A DNA stretch of 64,000 nt from assembly GCA_021186555.1 (NCBI GenBank), contig JAJKFL010000011.1:4842501-4906500 (forward strand). Direction: 5' to 3'. Source of the stretch: Reticulitermes speratus (Eukaryota; Arthropoda; Insecta; Blattodea; Rhinotermitidae). Each line of letters starts with the position of its first letter. Position 1 is the first letter of the stretch. A program made the position numbers and the translations under genes. Of this stretch, positions 11,461 to 21,322 are shown one piece after another. The notes beneath the pieces are model-generated. The model saw only the letters and a list, made by a program, of their open reading frames with translations, did no database searches and had not been told where the DNA came from.

Positions 11461-11618
11461 AATTTTAACAATTTTATAATAAAGCTACTTAAAGAATGGT
11501 TTTAGTGTGCATCGGTTGGTTTAAACTTAATTTAATGTGCATGAGTTGGTATAGAATGCACGGTCAATATAACGTAAAGTGAAATAATCAGTTTCAGGAT
11601 GAGCAGTAGCCTACTCAC

Positions 11619-11752
11619 CGGCTTTCCGTTCACCAACCAAGTGATGTCTGCGACAGGCTGTGCCGGGCTCGACGTACAGTTTGCCTCTAATGTCTCCCCC
11701 ACCTGGTAGACCGGCTTCGATGTCAGCACCTGAGGCGGGTCTCGCTGCTTTT
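11619..11752 (-). CDS. beat-like: Beat-family protein, exon 3 seen here (start of Ig2)
   Basis: This 134-bp exon reads (Q)KQRDPPQVLTSKP, then VYQVGETLEANCTS, then PVADITWLVNGKP. It is the linker and first half of the second immunoglobulin domain: the B-strand Cys sits in LEANC and the core Trp in ITWLV. The matching F-strand Cys must be in a further exon to the left. The acceptor is 'tgtgtacacag' just upstream of 11752; the donor is gtgagt at 11618-11613. Entry phase 1 exactly matches the exit phase of the exon at 14016-14151 (C plus AA makes Gln), and exit phase is 0. Beat proteins are secreted or membrane-anchored neuronal ligands of Side receptors in axon guidance. NCT is an N-glycosylation sequon. 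The paralogue is not determined. No downstream exon is recognisable in 1-11618. Confidence 0.9.
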
Positions 11753-11971
11753 CTGTGTACACACAGCGACATAACGTGTAAGTCAACACCGTATTTCTAT
11801 CGGCTTCGTGGGATTACGCGGCGTCTCCGGGCAAATGTCGGGAGAGCAAGTCTGCTTGAAATTATACACCAATCGCTTCTTTCTAGGTTCATTTCTGATC
11901 ACTGCTCACTAACAATATAACTATCATTCGACGAGGTACAATATTAACACTTCACACCGCTGTTAAAAAAC

Positions 11972-12230
11972 AATCTGTCCCTCTCCACGCCATATAGGGG
12001 GAGTAGGGGTGTAACTCCACTCATTCTTAACATTTGAACTTAATGAAGGTGAGTGGTAAATTTCACCCCCCCCCCGGCCGCTTCGCCCTGGGGGAAAAAA
12101 AACCGGTACCTATTTAATAGGAAGCTGGGTGGTCCCCAGAGCCGGTCTGGACGTTTTTAAAAAAATAAAAATTTCTTTCCCCTGCCGGGATTCGAACACC
12201 GGATCGTCCGACCCGTAGACTAGTCACGAT
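11972..12230 (-). mobile_element. SINE-B copy
   Basis: The plus strand shows the inverted SINE: 3' landmark 'ccatatagggggagtagggg', then 'aggaagctgggtggtcccca', then a box B-like complement 'cgggattcgaac' at 12186-12197. It carries a C run at 12067-12075 and an A run at 12096-12103. It lies inside the Beat intron. Confidence 0.85.
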
Positions 12231-12460
12231 TCATTCATTCAGTAGTCTGTCTTACGACTGGTCCATAATCTCTTCCAAAGCGAGTTCTACACAGAGTGCG
12301 ATCTAGTGCATCCTCCTTCAATTTCCAGTATCCTCTCTTTTCATTGAGGTCATGCACTAACTGCTTACGTCTTCTTCTTCGTCTTCACGTTACTTCAACC
12401 CTTCCTCTATCTTTCCTTCAATAACGTGTTCTGGAAGGCCTAGCCACTATAACAAGAACA
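12228..12460 (-). mobile_element. Non-LTR retrotransposon 3' end, family N2
   Basis: The minus strand matches the end of 57640-57870: AACTCGCTTTGGAAGAG, GGAC...GTCGTAAGACAGACTAC and an (ATGA)n tail at 12231-12242. Upstream there is a KLEG/GRR-rich block. It is truncated at the 5' side near 12460. Confidence 0.8.
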
Positions 12461-12477
12461 AATACATTTTTACTATG

Positions 12478-12686
12478 AAATCTGTGGTCTTCTGGGTAAT
12501 TACACGGCGTTGTGTGGTAATTATTTACCGACGTTTCGGGACAACGTATCGGTCCACATCTTCACGGGTTAAGATTCCTAGGAATCTTGACCCGTGAAGA
12601 TGGGACCGATAAGTTGTCCCGAAACGTCGGTAAATAATTACCACACGACGCCGTGTAATTACCCAGAAGACCACAGATTTCATCAA
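12478..12686. mobile_element. Palindromic element P4
   Basis: A 209-bp near-perfect inverted repeat with its centre at about 12581. Each arm contains GTGAAGA, T, GGGAC...GTCCC, GAAACGTCGGTAA (plus strand 12594-12633; minus strand 12530-12570). This is the 'GAAACGTCGG' variant of the hammerhead-like motif, with stem III reduced to ACGT. Degenerate relatives lie at 21060-21150, 43972-44016 and 53440-53570. Confidence 0.75.
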
Positions 12687-13404
12687 CATCGCGGCGCAAG
12701 CCTGAAATCACATATTTACTAACTAATGAACCAGCCCGAACATTCAGCAGTGCTACAAAGACGCCTCACTAAGTAACTAACCCACAAACGAACAACTTGA
12801 AAAGAATCGGCAGTCACAGAACATCTTGATACATGCAGTGAGCTAAACAGTGAAAGATTTATTTTGAGCATGATACAGCGCGGACAATTAGCTTGTACCT
12901 ACCGCCAATACTGGAGTACAGTTGGTGTAGCCTTATGGACCAGGCAGTTACTAGAAACTTGGATATTCTCACATAAGCTATGTTCATTCAGAAACGCAAT
13001 CAGAAAAATCTGTTTACGCAGAGTTTAAATCCATTCATTAAAATTAAATCATTAAAATTTAACTCCCGAATGTAACAGGAGATAAAGATTCATACTGTGG
13101 TCTTCAGGGGTATGTGGCCCAATTAATGAAAATGCTATACGGCACACCGGGTATATCCAGGCACTCTACTGACTTTATAAGAAATCCCACATAATAAACG
13201 TGGAAAAGCCTGAAAAGTAATATGGCTGCGACACCTTTACAAAGCAAAAACGAGCAAGGAAGAGAGGAAGCCCTTCAGTGAGATGGTTAGATAGCACAGA
13301 ACAAGATATACGAGTCTTGCGGATCAAGGGATGGGGGACGAAATCGCTAGATACGAAGCAATGGAGAAGATTCTGGGGCAGTCAGGGACTGAATCGGAGT
13401 GTAG

Positions 13405-13975
13405 TACCAGAGAAGTAGAAGGAGATGGAGACGGAGAAGGAAAAGAAGGAAAAGGAGATGGAGAAGAAAAAGGAAAAGATGAAGAAGGAAAAGGAGAAGG
13501 AAAAGGAGGAGAAGGAAAAGAAGATGGATAAGGAAAAGGAGAAGGAAAAGGAAGAGGAAAAGGAGACGGAGAAGGAAAGGGAGATGGAGAAGGAAAGAAG
13601 GAAAAGGAAGAGAAGAAAGAAAAGGAAAAGGAGATGGAGAAGGAAAAGGAGACGGAGAAGGAAAAGGAAATGGACGGAGGAGATGGAGAAGGAAAAGGAG
13701 ACGGAGGAGAAGGAAAAGGAGACGGAGAAGGAAAAAGATACGGAGAAGGAAAAGGAGACGGAGGAGAAGGAAAAGGAGACGGAGAAGGAAAAAGATACGG
13801 AGAAGGAAAAGGAGATGGAGAAGGGAAAGGAAAAGGAGAAGCAGATGGAAAAGGAAAAGGAGACGGAGGAGAAGGTGGAGAACGAGGACAAGAAGACGAA
13901 AAGGGTGAAGAAGAGAAGTTAGAAGAGAAGGAGAAACAAGATGAAAACGAAGAAGAGGGGACTGGAGAGGAGACG
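13405..13975. repeat. ~570-bp polypurine/polypyrimidine tract
   Basis: An almost uninterrupted purine strand built of GGAGAAGGAAAAGGAGACGG-like hexamer multiples. Longer periods are visible at 13680-13830, for example 'ggaaaaagatacggagaag' repeated twice, 60 bp apart. In the sense of the Beat gene it is pyrimidine-rich and lies about 40 bp downstream of the donor of the Ig1b exon. All three frames on both strands are mostly open because of composition, so the long Ser/Phe/Pro or Glu/Lys ORFs here are not evidence of a gene. Confidence 0.95.
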
Positions 13976-14015
13976 ATATGGCACAATTTAACGTGTAGCA
14001 CGTGACACAACTTAC

Positions 14016-14151
14016 GTATGACTGTCAACTCGTGGTCGTTGGACGGTTTCGTGTAAATAGGAGTCTGCATTGACACTTCGCAAGAGTATATACCGGAAGC
14101 TTCGAAGTCCATGTTCCTGAGTAGGATCTGCCGCTCGCTGCTCTCATTCCA
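14016..14151 (-). CDS. beat-like: Beat-family protein, exon 2 seen here (second half of Ig1)
   Basis: This 136-bp exon encodes [19 protein letters not shown], then [12 protein letters not shown], then [14 protein letters not shown] plus one base. The segment [12 protein letters not shown] is the E-F strand signature of a V-type Ig domain (D-x-G-x-Y-x-C), and its Cys pairs with the Cys in LLQCEY of the exon at 49176-49381. NES is an N-glycosylation sequon. The acceptor is a T-rich tract ending 'ttgcag' at 14152; the donor is gtaagt at 14015-14010. Entry is phase 0 and exit is phase 1, agreeing with both neighbours. The reading frame stays open through the donor into the pyrimidine tract down to 13324, so intron retention would add a Ser/Phe/Pro-rich tail instead of stopping at once. 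That is a sequence fact, not evidence that it occurs. Confidence 0.93.
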
Positions 14152-14277
14152 CTGCAAAACAAAATAAAAATTTACTGAAAAAGGAAGATATTATACGAAG
14201 TACCAGACACATTAGAGATTATAACAAAACCAACAAATGCACATAAGTGTATGAAAGTATATTATACACATTGTATA

Positions 14278-14324
14278 CCTCCTACATGTTTCGGCCACTC
14301 ATGTGGCCATCTTCAGGGAGGTGC
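14278..14324 (-). ncRNA. Hammerhead-ribozyme-like motif (P5 left arm)
   Basis: The minus strand reads CCTCC, CTGAAGA, T, GGCCAC/GTGGCC hairpin, GAAA, CATGT, A, GGAGG. Stem I CCTCC/GGAGG is fully complementary. It is in the transcribed sense of the Beat pre-mRNA. Confidence 0.5.
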
Positions 14325-14478
14325 GTTACGAAGAACAGATACATCGAAATATTACAGAAGTAGTAGAACCAATGCACAGATATGAAATATTACATTTTTA
14401 AAAAAAATTTAATATTTCATATCTGTACCTTGGTTCTAATACTTCTGTAATATTTCGATGTATCTATTCTTTGTAACG

Positions 14479-14525
14479 CACCTCCCTGAAGATGGCCACA
14501 TGAGTGGCCGAAACATGTAGGAGGT
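14479..14525 (+). ncRNA. Hammerhead-ribozyme-like motif (P5 right arm)
   Basis: Mirror of 14278-14324, with ACCTCC, CTGAAGA, T, GGCCAC, ATGA loop, GTGGCC, GAAA, CATGT, A, GGAGGT. Confidence 0.5.
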
Positions 14526-14825
14526 ATACAATGTGTATAATATACTTTCATACACCTATATGCATTTGTTGGTTTTAATATCATACTTTATTGCTCAATG
14601 CACAGTTATGGATCATTTAAAATTAACCAGAAATGTCTCTTACAAATACGAAATTTTTATTTTCAACACTCAGAGAAGAGTGTAACTCTATGCGCCACTG
14701 GTTTTAACATTACAATATTTAACATTTTACCCAAAGTGTACATCCGGTTGTCTTATACCCGGAACTGAGAGACTGACCTGTGGTGACGTCACACGAGCAT
14801 GACAGACACATTATCTTGCCTAAAG

Positions 14826-15380
14826 GACGTTGCAGCTATTTTTACAAAGAACTTGGCATGTTAGGCTATTTGAACATTTTTTATTTTCAATTATAATAGT
14901 AGCTTAACCCTTTAAAGACGAAGAGTAAACTGTTTCATATAAAGACCCAGTTCGTACCGCGCAGTAAACACTTTTCATCTCGGTTAAAAAAACAAATCAA
15001 TTTATGTTATATAAGACAAAAGTCGCTGTTTGCTGTAATATAAATACAATACACATAAATACAGTGTGGGCAGAATGTAGAATTGTTGAATGTTAAAACT
15101 GTTGATGTATCAAGTAACCGTTAGGCTTTAAAAGCTTAATGTTATAGTAAAGTGTTTTATATTGGAATATTTGTGTCATTATTTCACATATATTTCCTCG
15201 CCTTCATTTTTAACTGTTTCCTTAAAACTCATTTAAGCTTTCCTTTATTTGCCAAATCAATTACATTCTAAAATGTTCCTGACTTTTTCATACTTGGATG
15301 GCGTTGCAGCTACTTTTACAAAGAACTTGGCATGTTAGGCTATTTGAAGATTTTTTTATTTTCAATGATAATAGTAATTA
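14826..15380 (+). repeat. Direct duplication of ~75 bp, 476 bp apart
   Basis: The segments at 14826-14901 and 15302-15377 are near-identical ('acaaagaacttggcatgtta', 'ggctatttgaa', T-rich stretch, 'ataatagta'). The sequence between them is otherwise unassigned and AT-rich. Confidence 0.85.
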
Positions 15381-15489
15381 TTTGTGTATTATATTGTCAA
15401 ATTTCCAGTCTGAATTATTGTTTTGTTGGTATAACCAGTTTAGACAGAGTTTAATAAATACTTAGTATACTGTATTTATTTTTGTTGTT

Positions 15490-16010
15490 TTGTATGGGTG
15501 TGAAACTTGGTCTCTCACACTACGGGAGGAACATAGGCTGAGGGTGTTCGAGAATAGGGTGCTGAGGAGGATATTTCGGCCTAAGACGGACGAGGTAACA
15601 GGGGAGTGGAGAAGACTACATAACGAGGACCTTAATGATCTGTACTCATCACCAAATATTATTCGGGTGATCAAATCGGGAAGAATGAGTTGGGCGGGGC
15701 ATGTAGCACGTATGGGGAAGGGGAGAGGTGCATACAGGATTTTGGTGGGGTCACCTGAGGGAAGAAGACCACTTGGAAGACCCAGGCATAGATAGGAGAA
15801 TAATATTAAAATGGATCTCCAAGAAGTGGAATGGGAGGGCGTGGACTGGATTGATATGGCTCAGGATAGGGACAGGTGGCGGGCTCTTGTGAGTGCGGTA
15901 ATGAACCTTCGGGTTCCATAAAACGCGGGGAATTACTTGACTAGCTGAAGACCTGTTAGTTTCTCAAGAAGGACTCTGCTCCATGGAGTTAGTTATTGCA
16001 AATAAAAACC
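15490..16010 (+). mobile_element. 5'-truncated non-LTR retrotransposon, family N1
   Basis: The forward frame 15490-15795 reads [56 protein letters not shown] and [12 protein letters not shown]. This is the conserved region C-terminal to the reverse transcriptase domain of a common insect non-LTR element. A stop and frameshift follow at about 15795, after which the expected [16 protein letters not shown] block continues to 15900. The 3' end is 'ctccatggagttagtta' at about 16000. Non-functional. Confidence 0.9.
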
Positions 16011-16309
16011 AAAGCGGTTGGAAATTTGCGAAGAGGTTTAAAGGAACTGCCTACATATATTACTAAACCTTTATAGAGCTGACTCTTTACCTCACTTTCC
16101 TTTTTTAAAATGATTTCTAAAACATTTTTTCCCACTGTTTATAACAATATTGGCATTCTAACATTCACTTCAATTTTTATCATATTGCTTAGGCCATACA
16201 TATACAATATTCACGTAGTTCTATATACATTTGTAATGTATTCACGATGTAAGGGGGAGATCTCCTTCATATAACATACAGGGTTTCCATTTTTATAGTT
16301 CTTGTTAAC

Positions 16310-16350
16310 GGCCTGATGATGGCTCTTTACTGAGCCGAAACTAGTAAATG
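16310..16350 (+). ncRNA. Hammerhead-ribozyme-like motif, disrupted by a SINE
   Basis: GCCTGATGA, T, GGCTC, TTTACT, GAGCC, GAAACTAGTA. The 3' stem I strand (AGCC after GTA) lies at 16656-16660, separated by the SINE-A insertion at 16347-16643. Removing the insertion and one duplicated target copy restores GGC...GCC stem I pairing. Confidence 0.5.
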
Positions 16351-16643
16351 GTAAAGCATCCCATTACAGGCCTTGACAGGCCCTTAGGGCTCCAGGAGGT
16401 CGAGGCTCCCAGGTTTTTAGATAATCGGCACATGAAGGTGGTAAGGTTATCAGCCCTACGCACCGACCGCCTTTACCCCCCAGGAAAGATTCCTGGTACT
16501 TATTTCTGTTAGAGGCTGAGTCGACCCCAGGGCCATAGTGCGACCGAAACGATTATGTCAATGAAAAATTCCAGTGACACCATCGGGAATCGAACCCGCG
16601 ACGTTCCGGTTAGTAGCGCAGTACCTCAACCAACTGCGCCACC
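16347..16643 (-). mobile_element. SINE-A, full length with 13-bp target duplication
   Basis: On the minus strand the head reads GGTGGCGCAGTTGGTTGAGG (box A) and GGGTTCGATTCCC (box B). The tail ends with 'ccattaccatttact'-like sequence. The direct repeat GCCGAAACTAGTA flanks it at 16334-16346 and 16644-16656. Confidence 0.95.
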
Positions 16644-16659
16644 GCCGAAACTAGTAGCC

Positions 16660-17191
16660 AAGTAAAAACGTGTATAATACAGCTTGTTGGGTGTGACTGA
16701 CGAACCAATAAAATGTATACTTAAAGAGACTGGCTTTGTCGTAGAAAATGCACAATCGTGTCACCGAAGCATGTTGGAAGATGTTTGAAAGCATGTAAGA
16801 GCGAAAATATGTTGCAGTTTGAAGAAAAGCAATGTGACTCGCAGGTTCATATATTGGAATAAAAAAACAGTATATTTCGTGACAACGTGAAGAGGGATAG
16901 AACAGAAGTGCAGTGACTGCGACATCTGACGGACCCATATCGACAAATGAAAGTGTGTGCACAGTTTCTAGACAATAGTGCAACAACGAAAAGTTTCTTA
17001 AATGTTCTCTTTTATGAAAAACAAAACATTGTCTTACTGACCATTAAAATCTTCCCATAGTCCGTAATTCAGTTATGCGGTCGCAGAAGCTGGGGAAATA
17101 TATGGGAATTGTGAGTTAGATACGTCTGACTCGCATTCCGTAGAGATTCGCAAAGCCGGGTCCCGAACTGTACGTTTTTTTACTCTGCTCG
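16660..17191. other. Unassigned non-coding DNA
   Basis: A 111-codon minus-strand frame at 16651-16986 has no domain I recognise and no splice context. Considered a chance ORF. Confidence 0.4.
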
Positions 17192-17199
17192 TTATACTA

Positions 17200-17510
17200 C
17201 AGGGGTGACCAAACCGCGGCTCGCGAGCCACATGCGGCTCTTTGGACATGTAATGTGCGGCTCGCGGAAATATGTTGGCTGAGCTCCTTTTTGCATTACA
17301 ATTCATATAAAAGGATAATAAAACATTTTCAAGCTTTATAATTATGACAGTCCACTGGATTAAACGTAAGTTTAATGTTCATGATTTTTGTAACAAAATG
17401 TCCTGTAACAATAAAAACGTGTGTGTAATATTTGTTCATGTCTTGCGGCTCTCAAACATCTGAAGTTTATCGTATGTGACTCTTACGTTAAGCAAGTTTG
17501 GCCACCCCTG
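17200..17510. mobile_element. hAT-type MITE (311 bp) with 8-bp TSD
   Basis: Terminal inverted repeats are CAGGGGTGACCAAAC and its partner GTTTGGCCACCCCTG. The flanking duplication TTATACTA at 17192-17199 and 17511-17518 is the 8 bp expected for hAT. Inside both ends lies a 'gcggctc' motif. No coding capacity. Confidence 0.95.
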
Positions 17511-17518
17511 TTATACTA

Positions 17519-18043
17519 CATAACCAACGCCATCAACATATCCTACTTCTACACATTTTTATTTCCATTTTTTTCTCGTTAACATAATTTCTACAGAGCT
17601 AATTAAAAAAGAATGTGAGCCAACTTCACTTGGTTTAGTCTGAAATGTAATTGCATCAAACTTACATACTTGATACAGATTTAGTCCAATACGGGTCCAG
17701 GTCGTAAGTCCCCTGAATTTTGCAGTCATAATTGCTTGTCACAAAAGAATTTCTACAATCCTCTTCATTTAGGTAGGTCCTGGAAGTCAAAGCAGATCGT
17801 CGACAATACACAATGTCTCTTTTATCGCTGTCCTGAGCATCGCAGTTCTTACCGGATGTCCAGGCGGATGCATGCCATAAAGCTGCTGTGTCGGAGCGCA
17901 GATGAAAGAGAGGTCCTATATTTGACAAGCTGTAGGTTTAAAAAATCTACTGATCTCGGCAGTTAAACTGACCTCCGTGAGCGCGGGGGTGAAGAGGCAA
18001 GCTGGTAAGCGGGGAAGCACAGCACCCGCAGCTCCAACATTTT
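17519..18043. other. Unassigned non-coding DNA
   Basis: Overlapping 75-90-codon frames on both strands at 17662-17966 have no recognised domain. Confidence 0.4.
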
Positions 18044-18522
18044 TAGACGCGTTCGCAAAATCGCGAAAAGCGACTGCTAGCTTCGTCATGTCTGTCTGTC
18101 CGTCCGCATGGAACAAATCGGTTCCCACTAAACGGATTTCACGTAATTTTATATTTGAGAATTTTTCGAAAATCTGTCCTGAAAATTCAAGCCTCATTAA
18201 AATCTGACAAGGCACTTTACATGAAGACCTACGTACATTTATGTTAATATCTCGCTGAATTCTTTTAGAATAAGAAAAGTTTCAGACAAAAGTTGTAGAG
18301 AAAATCAAAACACGTTTTATATTCAATAACTTTTTTTCCGAAGATCGTGTCCATTTATGAGATAATGTGGAAAAATATGTTAGAGCCAGACAGGCCACAG
18401 ATGGCAATATAATACGGCGCATGCGCTTTGCATGCCGGATAACTAAGGCTACAGACACACACTCAGAATATGTGATACTTACTGCTTTTCCACGGCAACG
18501 ATGGTTACGCGAACGCGCCTCA
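18044..18522 (+). mobile_element. MITE-like repeat M1, copy 2
   Basis: Begins TAGACGCGTTCGC and ends GCGAACGCGCCTCA, the clearest pair of terminal inverted repeats in this family. The internal sequence matches 424-920 throughout. Confidence 0.85.
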
Positions 18523-19039
18523 ATGTTACTTGTACACGTACATTGCCTGTTTTGTTTTTTTTTAATATTATTTTATAAATCAAACGACTGTTCTGGTTCT
18601 TTTAAACAATGGAGCCAATTGGAGTATCAGAAATTTCTAACAAACAACAAAGTAAATGATAGCAAATAGATAATTGGACCCAGCAGCAGATTGCGATAGA
18701 CAATGTACTCTCAACAGACACAGTCTCTGGCACAGGTCTAACGTTCCTAGGCCGCTGCGGCGGAAGCCAAGCAGTGTGGAAGTCGGAAGGCGATGGTCCA
18801 TCCTCTTTGTTTACATGAGGACCGTAGTTGTGCGAGACACATCATAAGGCATGCGAAACACACGGCCCGCGGAGCTGTGTGTTGTTTGTGGCTTATGATT
18901 TGATATCTTAAAGCTTTTATTATCCTCATTATTGTTATTCATAATACACTCCAGAAATCTTAAGAAACGAAATACAACGAGGATTTTACGCCCATCATTT
19001 TTCTACACTGAAAATTTCACCAAAGAAGAAAGACGAGGG
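18523..19039. other. Unassigned non-coding DNA
   Basis: No gene or known repeat recognised. The stretch carries a T run at 18556-18563. Confidence 0.4.
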
Positions 19040-19582
19040 AATGTGACACTACATGTTGGTAATGTGACACTACGTGTTGGAATTGACACTACATGTTGGG
19101 AGTGTGACATACATGTTGGTAATGTGACACTACGTGTTGGGATGTGACACTAATTTGGAATGTGACACTACATGTTGGAATGTGACACTACATGTTGGTA
19201 ATGTGACACTACATGTTGGGAATGTGACATACATGTTAGTAATGTGACACTACACGTTGGTAATGTGACATACATTGGGAATGTGACATACATGTTGGTA
19301 ATGTGACACTACATGTTGGTAATGTGACACTACACGTTGGTAATGTGACACTACATGTTGGTAATGTGACACTACATGTGGTAATGTGACACTACATGTT
19401 GTATGTGACACTACACGTTGGTATGTGACACTACATGTTGGATGTGAACTACATGTTGGTAATGTGACACTACACGTTGGTAATGTGACACTACATGTTG
19501 GGAATGTGACACTACATGTTGGTAATGTGACACTACACGTGGTAATGTGACACTACATGTTGGAATGTGACACTACATGTTG
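19040..19582. repeat. ~21-bp minisatellite array (~26 units)
   Basis: The unit is AATGTGACACTACATGTTGGT with C/T and A/G variants (ACATG/ACACG). Unit length varies from 18 to 21 because of scattered small deletions, which destroy any reading frame. Confidence 0.97.
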
Positions 19583-20321
19583 CGGTCGAATATGTCAAGT
19601 TGGATTTTGGATTTGGCCCTCACCCTGTTTTGAGTCTGAGAGGCCTGGTATAAAAGTAGAACTCTTGAGCGCAAAAAGGAATTACGTGGACGCGGGTACG
19701 TTAACCGAGTTCGTCACTAGAGATTCTAGTCCTCGGCGCCTAACATAAATCTTGAATGGTCTCAGAAGTCGAGATATCCACAAGGCCATTTTTTCCCTAC
19801 TTGCTGTCACAAATAGTTCTGAACCTGACAAGGTTCCGAAACATTCTGGTAGCTCGACGCCAAGTTTGAATCTCAGGGGAAGAAAACCGGTGCTTCCCCA
19901 AGACATTTCGATCTTTTAACGAGCGTACGTAAAAGAACGGGAAGAGAAGAATGGAAAACTAAAAGATAACAGTGGGGAGTAGAAGGAAGGAAAACTGTTC
20001 AATGCGAATGCTTTGATTTACTTTTAAACCTCCTGCTTATACTTTTCAACGTAAGGGTCCATTGTGCGGTATCCTAAAAAACATATGCGGCGTGCAAGAG
20101 ACAACACATTTTAAATCTCGCAGCCTGCAGTAGGAAGTCATTTTCTTTTTGTGGGAACCAGGAACTTGTATAAAGGCCTCTTGAAAGTGTTCTGGGATCA
20201 GCACATCACGCAGACCGCTGCTTGTCCCATTTCCACGAACATTTCTTAACGAAGACGTGGAAGCTCTGACAGACGAGTGCAATGCAAATGAACTGCGCCT
20301 CACATATTTATCGGTTTCTTA
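19583..20321. other. Unassigned non-coding DNA
   Basis: No recognisable gene. Frames of 63-85 codons on either strand lack domains. Confidence 0.4.
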
Positions 20322-20818
20322 ACGGGGATAGCGTAGTCGGTATAGCGACTAGCTACGAGCTGGACGGTCCGGGGATCGAATGCCGATCCCAGTGGCCGTG
20401 CGGTCTAAGGCGTGGGTCTTCGGCCGCTCGCTTACTAGGATCGTGGGTTCGAATCCCACCGGGGGGCATGGATGTTTGTGTTGTGTTTGTTGTAGGGACG
20501 GTAATATGGACCGTAAAGTGACATAAAGGACGAAAAGGATTTAAACAGTACAAAAATGGATCAAAGGGGGAAAACCCCGGACAGAAAAAAAAACCCCGGT
20601 GGGGGCGAGATTTTTTGCAGCCGTCCAGACCGGCCCTGGGGCCCACCTAACCTCCTGGGTACCGGGTCTTTTTCCCGGGGGTAAAGCAGCCGGGGCGTGG
20701 AGTTGACCACCCACCCCCATCTAGTGCTAGGGTTAAAGAAAGAGCAGAGGTATACCTCTACTCCCCCTCTGGGCTTTCATGGCCTGTTATAGGGAGACCT
20801 TTACCTTACTTGCTTAAT
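20322..20818 (+). mobile_element. SINE-B interrupted by SINE-C
   Basis: The tRNA-like head (GGGATAGCGTAGTCGG, GGGGATCGAAT) occupies 20332-20383. The body resumes at about 20594 with CCCCGGTGGGGGCGAG, runs through 'ccagaccggccctggggccc' and 'ctagtgctagggttaaag', and ends near 20818. A SINE-C sits in between. Confidence 0.9.
20384..20593 (+). mobile_element. SINE-C (tRNA-Leu-like head) nested in SINE-B
   Basis: The head GTGGCCGTGCGGTCTAAGGC with box B GTGGGTTCGAATCCCACC resembles a tRNA-Leu-type promoter. The body 'ggatgtttgtgttgtgtttg' and 'ggtaatatggaccgtaaagt' is shared with 23281-23485. It ends in an A run at 20584-20592. Confidence 0.9.
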
Positions 20819-21322
20819 GACGCCTTTCAACAGACCGTCATATTAAAAACTGTACAGGATTTAAAAATCAGCAGTCATAAACTTCACCACGTGCTTTGAA
20901 AACGCATCTTGATGTGGTGCTATCAGAAGTAGAAGATTAACTCCTGGGTTAAGGAAATCCTCGATTACCTGCTGGCGAATATGTAAAATAAACACATTAT
21001 TTCAACTGGAACAAAAGCTTTATACCAGATATCATATTAAGATTGCTTTACACGACATATTAACTGCATTTACGTAGATGAGATCTTCACCGTTCTGGGA
21101 TATAGATTGGTTTTCCCGAAACGTTGGTAACTAACTACCAATATAGCTGCGTAAAGTCCGGGAAGAGCGAATATCTCATATGCGCCCCGGCGGAAACCTG
21201 AAATTATGCATCTACTTAATTAATTACTACGTTTCATAGTTGGCTAACATCACAGACAGATTTACTACAGTACTACAGTACTACGAGTACTACAATATGG
21301 CAATTTCTTCTTGCTATTTAAA
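20819..21322. other. Mostly unassigned; weak P4-like remnant
   Basis: Around 21080-21215 the landmarks 'ttttcccgaaacgttggtaa' and 'ggcggaaacctgaaatt' match sequence at and after P4 (12590-12710). This suggests a decayed element of the same type. The rest is unassigned. Confidence 0.4.

Larger units (their letters stand above)
10817..11540. mobile_element. Palindromic element P3, nested in P2
   Basis: Two inverted arms of about 280 bp (10858-11140 and 11240-11522) are nearly identical, separated by a ~100-bp loop. The left outer 'cacattgttgacaccgtgca' at 10820-10839 recurs inverted inside the loop (11203-11222), as in a dimer of a unit with an unpaired end. GTGCAT on both sides (10807-10812 and 11538-11543) may be the target duplication. 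Each arm carries a hammerhead-like motif. It has no coding capacity. Confidence 0.75.
10040..11570. mobile_element. Palindromic element P2 (interrupted by N3 and P3)
   Basis: Inverted arms at about 10052-10205 and 10683-10830 share ~90% identity. Each carries a hammerhead-like motif, and each runs from 'gttgagc/gctgaac' inward to 'gtgcat' outward. The spacer is interrupted by a non-LTR fragment (10245-10462). The right outer end is split at GTGCAT by palindrome P3 and resumes at about 11541 with 'gagttggtatag', the mirror of 'ataccaactta' at 10049-10059. Likely a Penelope-like or retrozyme-like relic. Confidence 0.65.
11753..14015 (-). other. Beat intron (2,263 bp)
   Basis: Phase-1 GT-AG intron between the second and third visible Beat exons. 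It holds a SINE-B, an N2 retrotransposon end, palindrome P4 and the purine tract at 13405-13975. The part from 12690 to 13400 has no recognisable feature. Confidence 0.85.
14220..14585. mobile_element. Palindromic element P5
   Basis: Inverted arms at 14225-14395 and 14408-14578 are ~95% identical by eye, with a short A/T loop at about 14396-14407. Both outer ends show 'ccaacaaatgca/tgcatttgttgg'. Each arm contains a hammerhead-like motif. It lies immediately upstream of the Ig1b acceptor, about 70 bp away, so a transcript hairpin of ~170 bp would form next to the splice site. Confidence 0.8.

Noticed and set aside
13324..14005. Long Ser/Phe/Pro and Glu/Lys-rich ORFs (up to 277 codons)
   Set aside because: They arise from a stop-free purine/pyrimidine tract open in several frames on both strands. 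Only the first 45 codons on the minus strand (the Beat exon) are supported.
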